Made by a program: the position numbers and the translations under genes. A stretch of 12,714 nucleotides of DNA, from positions 1 to 12,714 of the forward strand of contig CABQMC010000023.1 in NCBI GenBank assembly GCA_902465115.1, in the 5' to 3' direction. The notes beneath the pieces were generated by a model, which made no database searches, had not been told where the DNA came from, and saw only the letters and a list, made by a program, of their open reading frames with translations. Of this stretch, positions 7,415 to 12,714 are shown in pieces (the first letter of the stretch is position 1; every line of letters begins with the position of its first letter). The DNA comes from an uncultured Collinsella sp. Lineage in GTDB: Bacteria > Actinomycetota > Coriobacteriia > Coriobacteriales > Coriobacteriaceae.

Positions 7415-7516
7415 TCCCGGGGCACCTCCCTGTGCTACGGTTTGAACAGAGCAAAAGCGGTTCGACCGCTACTCTGATGATTATTTATTATCACAGTATT
7501 ATACGGCGGTGAACAG
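7415..7516. promoter_or_regulatory. Divergent yqeB/yqeC control region with two dyads
   Basis: This 102-bp region must hold the promoters of both yqeB (leftward) and yqeC (rightward). A GC-rich dyad, CAGAG-N4-AGCGGT-TCG-ACCGCT-N-CTCTG, spans 7447-7476. It abuts an AT-rich block, 7477-7503, that contains the imperfect 16-bp palindrome TGATTATTTATTATCA (7478-7493, 6 of 8 pairs). A perfect TATAAT lies on the minus strand at 7503-7498, though without a clear -35. On the plus strand TATTAT (7497-7502) is a possible -10, but very close to the yqeC start. The dyads are candidate operators for a regulator controlling both directions. Confidence 0.5.
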
Positions 7517-8251
7517 ATGGAAACGGTTAGCGGCAATCTTGCCTCGGCGCTCAGGATCGAGCCGGGCATTACCGCGATTATCGGCAGCGGTGGCAAGTCG
7601 ACGTTGCTCAAAACGCTCGGCCTTGAGCTTATGCGCGCTGGCGGCCGCGTGCTCCTCTGCACCACCACGCGCATGTTCCCCGTCGCCGGCGTGCCGTGGG
7701 ACGGGTCGAGCCGTCGCCTGGACGCCGCGCCTTGGAAGCCGGGCGCCTCGCATGTCCCCGGTTGCACCTGCGAGGCCTGCGCGGGCCTTGCACGCGGAGG
7801 CATCTGCCAGGCAGGCATCTTGGACCCGGAGACAGGCAAGCTCTCCGCCCCCGCCGAGCCGCTCGGCGAGCTGGCACAGCGCTTTAACTACGTCCTGGCC
7901 GAGGCGGACGGCAGCAAGCGGCTCCCGCTCAAGGCCCACGCCGCCTGGGAGCCGGTGATTCCCTCTGGCACGGCCAACATCGTCTGGATCGTCGGCGCCT
8001 CAGGGCTCGGCAAGCCCATCAACGAAGCCGTCCACCGCCCCGAGCTCTTTTGCGAGCGTTGCGGTTGCGAGCTCACCGACATCGCCACGCCCGAGCGCGT
8101 CGCCCAGGTGCTCAATGCCGAGATGCAGGCGCTGGAGCTCGGCACCGCACGCGTCATGCTCAACCAAGTCGACACGCTTGCCGACCCCACGATGGCCGAC
8201 CGCTTCGAGGCAGCCCTCGACCGCCCCCTCATCGCCACCAGCCTCAAGTAG
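7517..8251 (+). CDS. yqeC: Selenium-dependent hydroxylase accessory protein YqeC
   Basis: YqeC is a P-loop protein of unknown biochemistry found with selenium-dependent molybdenum hydroxylases and assumed to assist cofactor biosynthesis. The 244-residue product has a Walker A motif, GSGGKST (23-29), then LLCTTTRMFP (46-55), the family block EADGSKRLPLKAHAAWEPVIP (129-149, in parts), HRPELF (173-178) and NQVD (216-219), which may serve as a nucleotide-base motif. It carries eight cysteines in two clusters, C83, C85, C88 and C97, and C179, C182 and C184, plus C49; this richness suggests possible metal binding. ATG at 7517 is preceded by a weak GGCGGTG site. It is the only plus-strand gene and is divergent from yqeB. 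A 67-bp palindrome starts 17 nt past its stop. Confidence 0.88.
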   Translation: METVSGNLASALRIEPGITAIIGSGGKSTLLKTLGLELMRAGGRVLLCTTTRMFPVAGVPWDGSSRRLDAAPWKPGASHVPGCTCEACAGLARGGICQAGILDPETGKLSAPAEPLGELAQRFNYVLAEADGSKRLPLKAHAAWEPVIPSGTANIVWIVGASGLGKPINEAVHRPELFCERCGCELTDIATPERVAQVLNAEMQALELGTARVMLNQVDTLADPTMADRFEAALDRPLIATSLK

Positions 8252-8267
8252 CCGGCCCCATCTCGTC

Positions 8268-8334
8268 AGTTGCGGTGAAATACGGACTGTTTGGCCGCAT
8301 GACGGCCGCAAACAGTCCGTATTTCACCGCAACT
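8268..8334. repeat. 67-bp palindromic repeat, copy 2
   Basis: The left arm 8268-8292 and right arm 8310-8334 are perfect reverse complements over 25 nt. The centre adds a 5-bp inner stem, GGCCG (8293-8297) with CGGCC (8303-8307). It lies between the convergent genes yqeC and hyuA, 16 nt after the yqeC stop and 26 nt from the hyuA stop. It may act as a bidirectional transcription end or mRNA 3' stabiliser for both. No T-run follows on either strand. It shares arms with copy 1 at 5483-5549, while the centres match at only about 10 of 17 positions. Confidence 0.92.
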
Positions 8335-8360
8335 GCGGAGGGGACACGGCATCTTTGCTG

Positions 8361-9728
8361 CTAGCGGGGCACGTAGCGGCCGGGTTGGGCTCCGGTGGGC
8401 TCGCCGTCGCGCGCGGCCAGCACGCCGTTCACAAACACTGCCTTGGCGCGGCCGTGCGCCTCAAAGCCCTCGAGCGGCGTGTAGTCCACGGCCTGATGCT
8501 GCGTCGCGGCGCTGATCGTCCAGCGCGCCTTGGGATCCCACACGCACACATCGGCATCGGAGCCCTCGGCAAGACATCCCTTGCGCGGATACATGCCAAA
8601 GACGCGCGCCGGGTTCTCGCTCATCAAGCGGCAGAGATCCTCGGGGCCCAGTTGCCCTTCAAAGCTCGTGGCAATCGCGACGGGACGATGCTCCACACCG
8701 GGCCCGCCGTTGGGAATCGCACGGAAATCGTCGCGCCCACGGTCCTTTTGCCCGTGCAGGTTAAAGCTGCAGTGGTCGGTCGCAATCGTATCGATCTCGC
8801 CGGCCACAAGCGCCTCGCGCAGTGCCGCACGGTCACCCGCATGGCGCAGCGGCGGGCTCATCACATATTTGGCACCCGCAAAGCCGTCCTCACCCTGCTC
8901 CAAGTAGCAAGTATCGTCGAGCATCAGATACTGAGGGCAGGTCTCGACATATATATTCTTCTGTCCGCGCGCCTTGGCGGCACGGATGGCCTCGAGCCCC
9001 AGCTTGGTCGAAAGGTGCACCACGTTGACCGGAGCGTCGCCGGCCAGGTGCGCCAGATACAGCAGGCGGCTCACGGCTTCGGCCTCACACACGTCCGGGC
9101 GGCTGAGCGCATGCCCCTCGGGCCCGTGGATACCCTGCTCGTACACGCGCTTCTGCAGTTCATTCACCAACGTGCCGTTCTCGCAATGCACGCACAGTAT
9201 GCCGCCAATACGCTTGAGCTCCTCGAGCACCTCGAGCGTCTCGGCATCGTCCAGGCGCAAATGATCGTAGGCAAAGTAGGTCTTGAACGACGATACGCCC
9301 GCCTCGCGCATGGCCAAAAGGTCGGCGCGGTTGCGCTCGTTCCACTCGGCGAGTGCCATATGAAAGGCGTAGTTTGCCGTGCAGGTGCCGTCGGCGCGGC
9401 GATGCCACTCGGCCAAGGCATCGGGCATGGTCACGCCACGATCGGCCGTCGCGTAGTCCACGATGGTCGTCGTACCGCCGCAGGCAGCCGCGCGCGTGCC
9501 GGTCTCAAAGCTATCGGCTGTCCAATCCATGCCGGTCCAGCACTGCATGTGCGTGTGGCCGTCGATAAAGCCGGGAAACACCCAGCAGCCCGTGGCATCC
9601 TCGACGGTATCGCCCTTGGCCGGCTCAATCGCCGCGGCGATCCGCACGATCTTATCGCCATCCATGGCAAGATCGGCGCGGCGAAGCCCCTGGGGCGTCA
9701 CGAGCGCGCCGTTTTTGATGATGATCAT
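8361..9728 (-). CDS. hyuA: Dihydropyrimidinase/D-hydantoinase family amidohydrolase
   Basis: This cyclic-amide hydrolase would open hydantoin or dihydropyrimidine-type rings to N-carbamoyl products. In ygeW-type clusters it is linked to purine breakdown. The 455-residue product has the full metal-site set: H58 and H60 in GFIDGHTH, the lysine expected to be carboxylated, K149, in SSFKTYFAY, H181 in CVHCENG, H238 in VVHLST and D318 in IATDHCSF. A dinuclear metal centre, usually zinc, is therefore predicted. C-terminal KGCLAEGSDADVCVWDP is typical of the family. ATG at 9728 has AAGGAG upstream and follows the mocA-like gene by 9 nt, so they form one unit. The true substrate cannot be read from sequence; hydantoinase names in this family are often approximate. 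Confidence 0.92.
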   Translation of the reverse strand: MIIIKNGALVTPQGLRRADLAMDGDKIVRIAAAIEPAKGDTVEDATGCWVFPGFIDGHTHMQCWTGMDWTADSFETGTRAAACGGTTTIVDYATADRGVTMPDALAEWHRRADGTCTANYAFHMALAEWNERNRADLLAMREAGVSSFKTYFAYDHLRLDDAETLEVLEELKRIGGILCVHCENGTLVNELQKRVYEQGIHGPEGHALSRPDVCEAEAVSRLLYLAHLAGDAPVNVVHLSTKLGLEAIRAAKARGQKNIYVETCPQYLMLDDTCYLEQGEDGFAGAKYVMSPPLRHAGDRAALREALVAGEIDTIATDHCSFNLHGQKDRGRDDFRAIPNGGPGVEHRPVAIATSFEGQLGPEDLCRLMSENPARVFGMYPRKGCLAEGSDADVCVWDPKARWTISAATQHQAVDYTPLEGFEAHGRAKAVFVNGVLAARDGEPTGAQPGRYVPR

Positions 9729-9737
9729 AATTGCTCC

Positions 9738-10352
9738 TTATTGATTGATGCTGTTGGCCACGCGATCAAAATACGAGCAGGCGGCGATATGCTCCGTTAT
9801 GCGTCGCTGTCCCTTGGCGGTATCGACGTCCCACAGCTCGTAGGCACGCGCCTCGACCAGCACCACGTCAATACGGTCCTTGAGGATCGAACCGCCGCCG
9901 TCCTTGCCCTCAAGACACATAAGTGCATCGAACAGTTCCGCCGGAAAGAGCACCGGGCTCGAAGGCTCACCGTTGCACGCAAGACGCACCGGATGTTTGC
10001 GGCCACACTCGTCAAACGCACGAACCATAGCCTCAAAAGAACCCGAACTCACGAGCGGCTGGTCGCCCGGCAAAAAGAGGCAACCTTTCCAGTTGCGTTC
10101 GACTCCCCATGAAAGGCCCGCACGGACGCTTTCGCTGCGCAGCTCGCCACCGTGCAGCACACACGGGCAATGCTTGTCCTCGCAAATCTGAGCGACCTCG
10201 GGCCAACGCGTCGAAACCACGACGTCAAAGCCCCGGGGAACCGAATCGATGGTCCGGGCAATCAGCGGCTCGCCATAGATATCGGCGAGCATCTTGTTAG
10301 AGCCAAACCGCTTGCCCTCGCCCGAAGCCATAATGACGCATCCAAGTTTCAT
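9738..10352 (-). CDS. mocA: MocA-like molybdenum cofactor nucleotidyltransferase (YgfJ type)
   Basis: MocA-type enzymes transfer CMP from CTP to molybdopterin to make the MCD cofactor used by xanthine-dehydrogenase-family hydroxylases. The 204-residue product has the NTP-transferase signature MASGEGKRFGSNKM (8-21), the metal/NTP motif LPGDQP (94-99), SSPVLFP (131-137) and DVDTAKG (175-181). The start at ATG 10352 is chosen because the signature begins a few residues later and GGGGAGG lies 7 nt upstream; a longer open frame from 10451 would overlap the ygeW terminator. It is followed by hyuA after 9 nt. Its neighbours make the selenium-dependent hydroxylase the likely beneficiary. CTP over GTP specificity is inferred from context. 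Confidence 0.85.
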   Translation of the reverse strand: MKLGCVIMASGEGKRFGSNKMLADIYGEPLIARTIDSVPRGFDVVVSTRWPEVAQICEDKHCPCVLHGGELRSESVRAGLSWGVERNWKGCLFLPGDQPLVSSGSFEAMVRAFDECGRKHPVRLACNGEPSSPVLFPAELFDALMCLEGKDGGGSILKDRIDVVLVEARAYELWDVDTAKGQRRITEHIAACSYFDRVANSINQ

Positions 10353-10359
10353 GGTGATA

Positions 10360-10366
10360 CCTCCCC
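10360..10366 (-). promoter_or_regulatory. Ribosome binding site fixing the mocA start
   Basis: GGGGAGG on the minus strand lies 7 nt before the ATG at 10352. It outranks any site for the upstream ATG at 10451, which would add 33 residues unlike the family and overlap the ygeW terminator. Confidence 0.8.
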
Positions 10367-10439
10367 TGAAACCATCGTACCCATAACTCGCGCCGCGGGC
10401 ATCTACATCGAAAGCGCTTATCCCGCACGCCCGCGATGC

Positions 10440-10478
10440 AAAAAGGGGCACCCCGCCGGTTGGCAGAGCGCCCCCTTT
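10440..10478 (-). terminator. Intrinsic terminator downstream of ygeW
   Basis: On the minus strand, AAAGGGG (10478-10472), a bulged G and CGCTC pair with a downstream segment ending GCCCCTTT. Five T residues at 10444-10440 complete the terminator. It sits 23 nt past the ygeW stop at 10502. It implies that the mocA-hyuA pair has its own promoter between 10353 and 10439, although I see no strong -35/-10 match there. Confidence 0.75.
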
Positions 10479-10501
10479 ACATGGCTTACCTCAACCCGGC
10501 T

Positions 10502-11704
10502 TTAGGCCTGGAGCCAACGGGCGGTGTTGCGCTCGTCGAGGGCCTTGAGGGTAGCGGCGGGATCGGCAACCTTCTGCAGGAACATCATGGCTGCGATGGC
10601 GTACGGCTTGTAGCTGGCCTCCTTGTACATGCCCACGCGGTGCATGTCGAAGACGTCGGCGTTGACCTCGCCGTGCTCGCAGGAGACACCGGAGATGTCG
10701 GCGGGCAGCGGGTGCATAAAGATGGTGTCCTGGCCGTTGGCAGTCTTCTCCATGAGCTCAGTCGTGGAGCACCAGTCCTGATGGGTAGCGTTCTGAGCGA
10801 GCAGCTCCTTCTCGAGCGCTGCGATGCCGGCGTCGTCGCCCTCGGCGTACAGGTTGGTACGCTTCTCCATGGCGGCAAACGGAGCCCAGCTCTTGGGGAT
10901 CACGATGTCGGCGCCCTCAAAGGCCTCGGCCATGGTGTTGACCTGCTTAAAGGTGGTGCCGGACTCGGCGGCATAGCCCTTGGCGCGCTCGACGACCTCG
11001 GGCATGAGGTCGTAGCCCTCGGGGTGAGCCAGGGTGACGTCCATGCCAAAGCGGGGCAGCAGGCTGATCAGCGACTGCGGGCAGGACAGCGGCTTGCCGT
11101 AAGAGGGCGAATAGGCCCAGGTGACGGCAACCTTCTTGCCCTTGAGGTTCTCGAGGCCGCCAAACTCGTTGATGAGGTAGAGCATGTCGGCAGAGGACTG
11201 CGTGGGGTGGTCGGAATCGGACTGCAGGGAGATGAGCGTGGGACGGTGATCCAGAACGCCGTCCTCGTAGGCCTGCTGCACGGACTCGGAGACCTCGGCC
11301 ATGTAGGCGTCGCCCTTGCCGATGTACATGTCGTCGCGGATGCCGATGACGTCGGCCATGAAGGAGATCATGGTAGCGGTCTCGCGGACGGTCTCGCCGT
11401 GGGCGATCTGGGACTTCTTCTCGTCCAGGTCCTGCAGCTCAAGGCCGAGCAAGTTGGCGGCCTTAGAGAAGGAGAAGCGCGTACGGGTGGAGTTGTCGCG
11501 GAACAGGGAGACGGCCAGGCCCGAGTCGAAGATCTTGGACGAAACGTTGTTCTCGCGCAGCTCGCGCAGGGCGTCGGCGACGATGTAGAGAGCCTTGAGC
11601 TCATCGGTGGTCTTGTCCCAGGTGTGCAGGAAGTCGCTGCCGTACATACCCTTAAAATCGAGGCCGTTCAGCTGCTCGACGAGCTCGGTAAACTTAGCGT
11701 CCAT
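10502..11704 (-). CDS. ygeW: Knotted carbamoyltransferase YgeW
   Basis: YgeW belongs to the aspartate/ornithine carbamoyltransferase superfamily, in the group with a trefoil-knotted fold. It has no firmly established in vitro substrate, but it is tied genetically to anaerobic purine/urate use. The 400-residue product matches E. coli YgeW in length. It has the carbamoyl-phosphate loop FRDNSTRTRFSFS (68-80), DSDHPTQSSADML (163-175), VTWAYSPSYGKP (194-205) and FMHPLPAD (329-336). The STRTR, HPTQ and HPLP motifs are intact, so it should be an active carbamoyltransferase. A plausible role is phosphorolysis of a ureido intermediate to carbamoyl phosphate, which could feed a carbamate kinase. ATG at 11704 has AAAGGA upstream. 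A terminator follows; the 201-bp gap upstream suggests its own promoter. Confidence 0.95.
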   Translation of the reverse strand: MDAKFTELVEQLNGLDFKGMYGSDFLHTWDKTTDELKALYIVADALRELRENNVSSKIFDSGLAVSLFRDNSTRTRFSFSKAANLLGLELQDLDEKKSQIAHGETVRETATMISFMADVIGIRDDMYIGKGDAYMAEVSESVQQAYEDGVLDHRPTLISLQSDSDHPTQSSADMLYLINEFGGLENLKGKKVAVTWAYSPSYGKPLSCPQSLISLLPRFGMDVTLAHPEGYDLMPEVVERAKGYAAESGTTFKQVNTMAEAFEGADIVIPKSWAPFAAMEKRTNLYAEGDDAGIAALEKELLAQNATHQDWCSTTELMEKTANGQDTIFMHPLPADISGVSCEHGEVNADVFDMHRVGMYKEASYKPYAIAAMMFLQKVADPAATLKALDERNTARWLQA

Positions 11705-11747
11705 GGAAATGTCCTTTCAAAAGATGAAACGATCGCAGTGAGTAGAT

Positions 11748-11787
11748 GTGCTCCGGCATGCGCGTGTGGCTAGGACATGCAGAGCAC
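11748..11787 (-). promoter_or_regulatory. Stem-loop in the ygeW leader
   Basis: GTGCTC (11748-11753) pairs with GAGCAC (11782-11787), and inside them GCATG (11756-11760) pairs with CATGC (11776-11780). This gives an 11-bp stem with small internal bulges and a 15-nt loop. It lies 44 nt upstream of the ygeW ATG in the predicted leader. It may be a regulatory structure or simply a stability element; no riboswitch class is recognised. Confidence 0.4.
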
Positions 11788-11822
11788 CATGACGAGGACC
11801 CGCCACCGTTGAGGAAGCATGG

Positions 11823-11850
11823 GAGATAACGACCGCGGGCCCCAAGTCAA
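11823..11850 (-). promoter_or_regulatory. Possible ygeW promoter
   Basis: On the minus strand, TTGACT (11850-11845) and TATCTC (11828-11823) are 16 bp apart. The -35 is close to consensus (5 of 6) and the -10 is weak (3 of 6). The predicted transcript would have a leader of about 110 nt that includes the 11748-11787 stem-loop. Confidence 0.35.
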
Positions 11851-11858
11851 CAGGGGGT

Positions 11859-11883
11859 GCCGGGGACACGAGCGGCCCCCGGC
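11859..11883 (-). terminator. GC-rich hairpin after ygeY, possible weak terminator
   Basis: GCCGGGG (11859-11865) and CCCCGGC (11877-11883) form a perfect 7-bp stem with an 11-nt loop, 22 nt past the ygeY stop. No T-run follows on the minus strand, so termination would be weak or factor-assisted. It may instead protect the ygeY message end. Confidence 0.35.
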
Positions 11884-11905
11884 TCAACAAAATCGAGGAA
11901 TGGGA

Positions 11906-12714
11906 CTAATCGATCTTGTTGTTGGTCAGACCGGCGCGGAACACGGTGGCGTCGCCATCGGCCTGGCTCGGATCGTAGAGGTTCAGGGCAGCCACGTACA
12001 TGGCGGCAGCGGTGACCAGGTCGTCCTTGTAGGTGACCTCGTTGGGAGCGTGAGCCTGAGACTCGGCACCCGGGCCAAAGCCCACGCAGGGGATGCCGTA
12101 GCGGCCCTGGATGGAAACGCAGTTCGTGGAGAAGGTCCACTTGTCGCACAGCGGGCGACCGGTGCGCTTGTCCATGCTGGGCTCGCAGCCGATGCGCTCG
12201 TCACCAAACATGGCCTTGTGGGCGTCGACGAGGGCCTTGACGTGCGGAGCGGTCTCCTTGTTGATCCACGTGGGGAAGTAAGCCTCGGTCTCGTAGACCT
12301 CGCCGGTCCAGGACGGACGGTCGTACATGTACATGGAGACCTTCACGTCGTCGCCGTACTTCTTGGCAGCCGGCAGGTTGCGGATCTCGTCCAGGCAGGA
12401 CTCCCAGGTCTCACCGGCGGTCATGCGACGGTCGATGGAGATGGCGCAGGAATCAGCCACGGCGCAACGGCTGGGGCTGGTGTAGAAGATCTGGCTGACG
12501 GTGCAGGTGCCGCGGCCCAGGAAGCGGGCATCCTCGAAGTGCTCGGGGTTGTACTTGGGGTCGAGCATCTTGACGAGGCCCTTGATGTCGGTCGACTCGT
12601 CGCAGCCGTTGTTGTTGAGGGCGCGGACGTCGGCGATGATGTCGGCCATCTTGTAGATGGCGTTGTCGCCGCGGTCGGGAGCGGAGCCGTGGCAGGAGGT
12701 GCCGTGAACGTCGA
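11906..12714 (-). CDS. ygeY: YgeY family selenium-metabolism-linked hydrolase (M20), C-terminal 268 residues
   Basis: YgeY is an M20-family metallohydrolase related to succinyl-diaminopimelate desuccinylase and N-carbamoyl amidohydrolases. In ygeW/ygeX clusters it is assigned to release the diaminopropionate-type product during anaerobic purine breakdown. The visible part begins in the middle domain with [19 protein letters not shown], a YgeY-type dimerisation-domain signature. It continues with [12 protein letters not shown], and SQAHAPNE supplies the C-terminal metal-binding histidine of M20 enzymes. The N-terminal catalytic half lies beyond the right edge. The stop is at 11906. In E. coli ygeX lies between ygeW and ygeY; here ygeY is directly upstream of ygeW with a 201-bp gap, so ygeX must be elsewhere or absent. 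Confidence 0.93.
   Translation of the reverse strand, partial: DVHGTSCHGSAPDRGDNAIYKMADIIADVRALNNNGCDESTDIKGLVKMLDPKYNPEHFEDARFLGRGTCTVSQIFYTSPSRCAVADSCAISIDRRMTAGETWESCLDEIRNLPAAKKYGDDVKVSMYMYDRPSWTGEVYETEAYFPTWINKETAPHVKALVDAHKAMFGDERIGCEPSMDKRTGRPLCDKWTFSTNCVSIQGRYGIPCVGFGPGAESQAHAPNEVTYKDDLVTAAAMYVAALNLYDPSQADGDATVFRAGLTNNKID

Noticed and set aside
7478..7493. FNR/CRP-type binding site in the AT-rich palindrome
   Set aside because: TGAT and ATCA are separated by 8 nt instead of the 4 needed for an FNR box, and the match to CRP is poor. It is kept only as an unassigned dyad.
5483..8334. CRISPR or phage attachment-site interpretation of the two palindromes
   Set aside because: Only two copies occur, 2.7 kb apart with genes between them. 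There are no regular spacers, no integrase and no tRNA. The long inverted arms fit a REPIN- or MITE-like repeat better.
8115..10112. Very long plus-strand open frame (665 codons) antisense to hyuA and mocA, overlapping the yqeC end
   Set aside because: The opposite strand holds two proteins with complete catalytic motifs. The frame also reads straight through the palindrome, and its product lacks domain signatures.
10353..10451. N-terminal extension of the mocA-like protein by 33 residues
   Set aside because: It would overlap the ygeW terminator and adds residues unlike the family. The ATG at 10352 has an excellent ribosome binding site and fits the nucleotidyltransferase N-terminus.
10436..11773. 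Plus-strand open frame antisense to ygeW (445 codons)
   Set aside because: ygeW has all carbamoyltransferase motifs. The antisense product is a V/G/L/D-rich artefact, and its start lies beside the ygeW terminator.

Overview
The window looks like the chromosome of a high-GC anaerobic gut actinobacterium, most likely a Coriobacteriia member of the Collinsella type. This is inferred from base composition, protein style and the pairing of an actinobacterial-type spc ribosomal operon with a selenium/molybdenum hydroxylase accessory cluster. No rRNA or marker comparison is possible here. Almost every gene is on the minus strand.

Region 1 (1-5255, minus) is the distal half of the spc operon in canonical order: rplE (L5), rpsZ (zinc-type S14), rpsH (S8), rplF (L6), rplR (L18), rpsE (S5), rpmD (L30), rplO (L15), secY, then adk running off the left edge. 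Three starts are GTG (rplF, rpsZ, secY), and secY overlaps the rplO stop. Several gaps in the upstream part are wide and carry stem-loops.

Region 2 (5256-5566) is a gene-free 311-base gap. In most bacteria rplX (L24) and rplN (L14) sit immediately upstream of rplE. Here they are absent and metabolic genes take their place. The gap holds a plausible rplE promoter with a leader of about 130 nt, and a 67-bp palindrome that may also end transcription of xdhC.

Region 3 (5567-8251) carries maturation factors for selenium-dependent molybdenum hydroxylases: xdhC and yqeB on the minus strand, and yqeC divergent on the plus strand. An AT-rich control region with two dyads lies between yqeB and yqeC. 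A second copy of the 67-bp palindrome follows yqeC.

Region 4 (8361-12714, minus) holds hyuA (dihydropyrimidinase-like), a mocA-like nucleotidyltransferase, ygeW (knotted carbamoyltransferase) and the 3' part of ygeY (M20 hydrolase). With region 3 it matches the E. coli ygeW-ygeY-hyuA-yqeB-yqeC-ygfJ set tied to anaerobic purine/urate breakdown. In that scheme a Mo/Se hydroxylase opens or modifies the purine, HyuA opens cyclic amides, and YgeY and YgeW act on ureido/carbamoyl intermediates on the way to 2,3-diaminopropionate. MocA, XdhC, YqeB and YqeC would prepare the hydroxylase cofactor. The hydroxylase, ygfK, ssnA and ygeX are not in this window.

The most notable observations are the split spc operon fused to the purine cluster and the paired 67-bp palindromes 16-17 nt behind the xdhC and yqeC stop codons.
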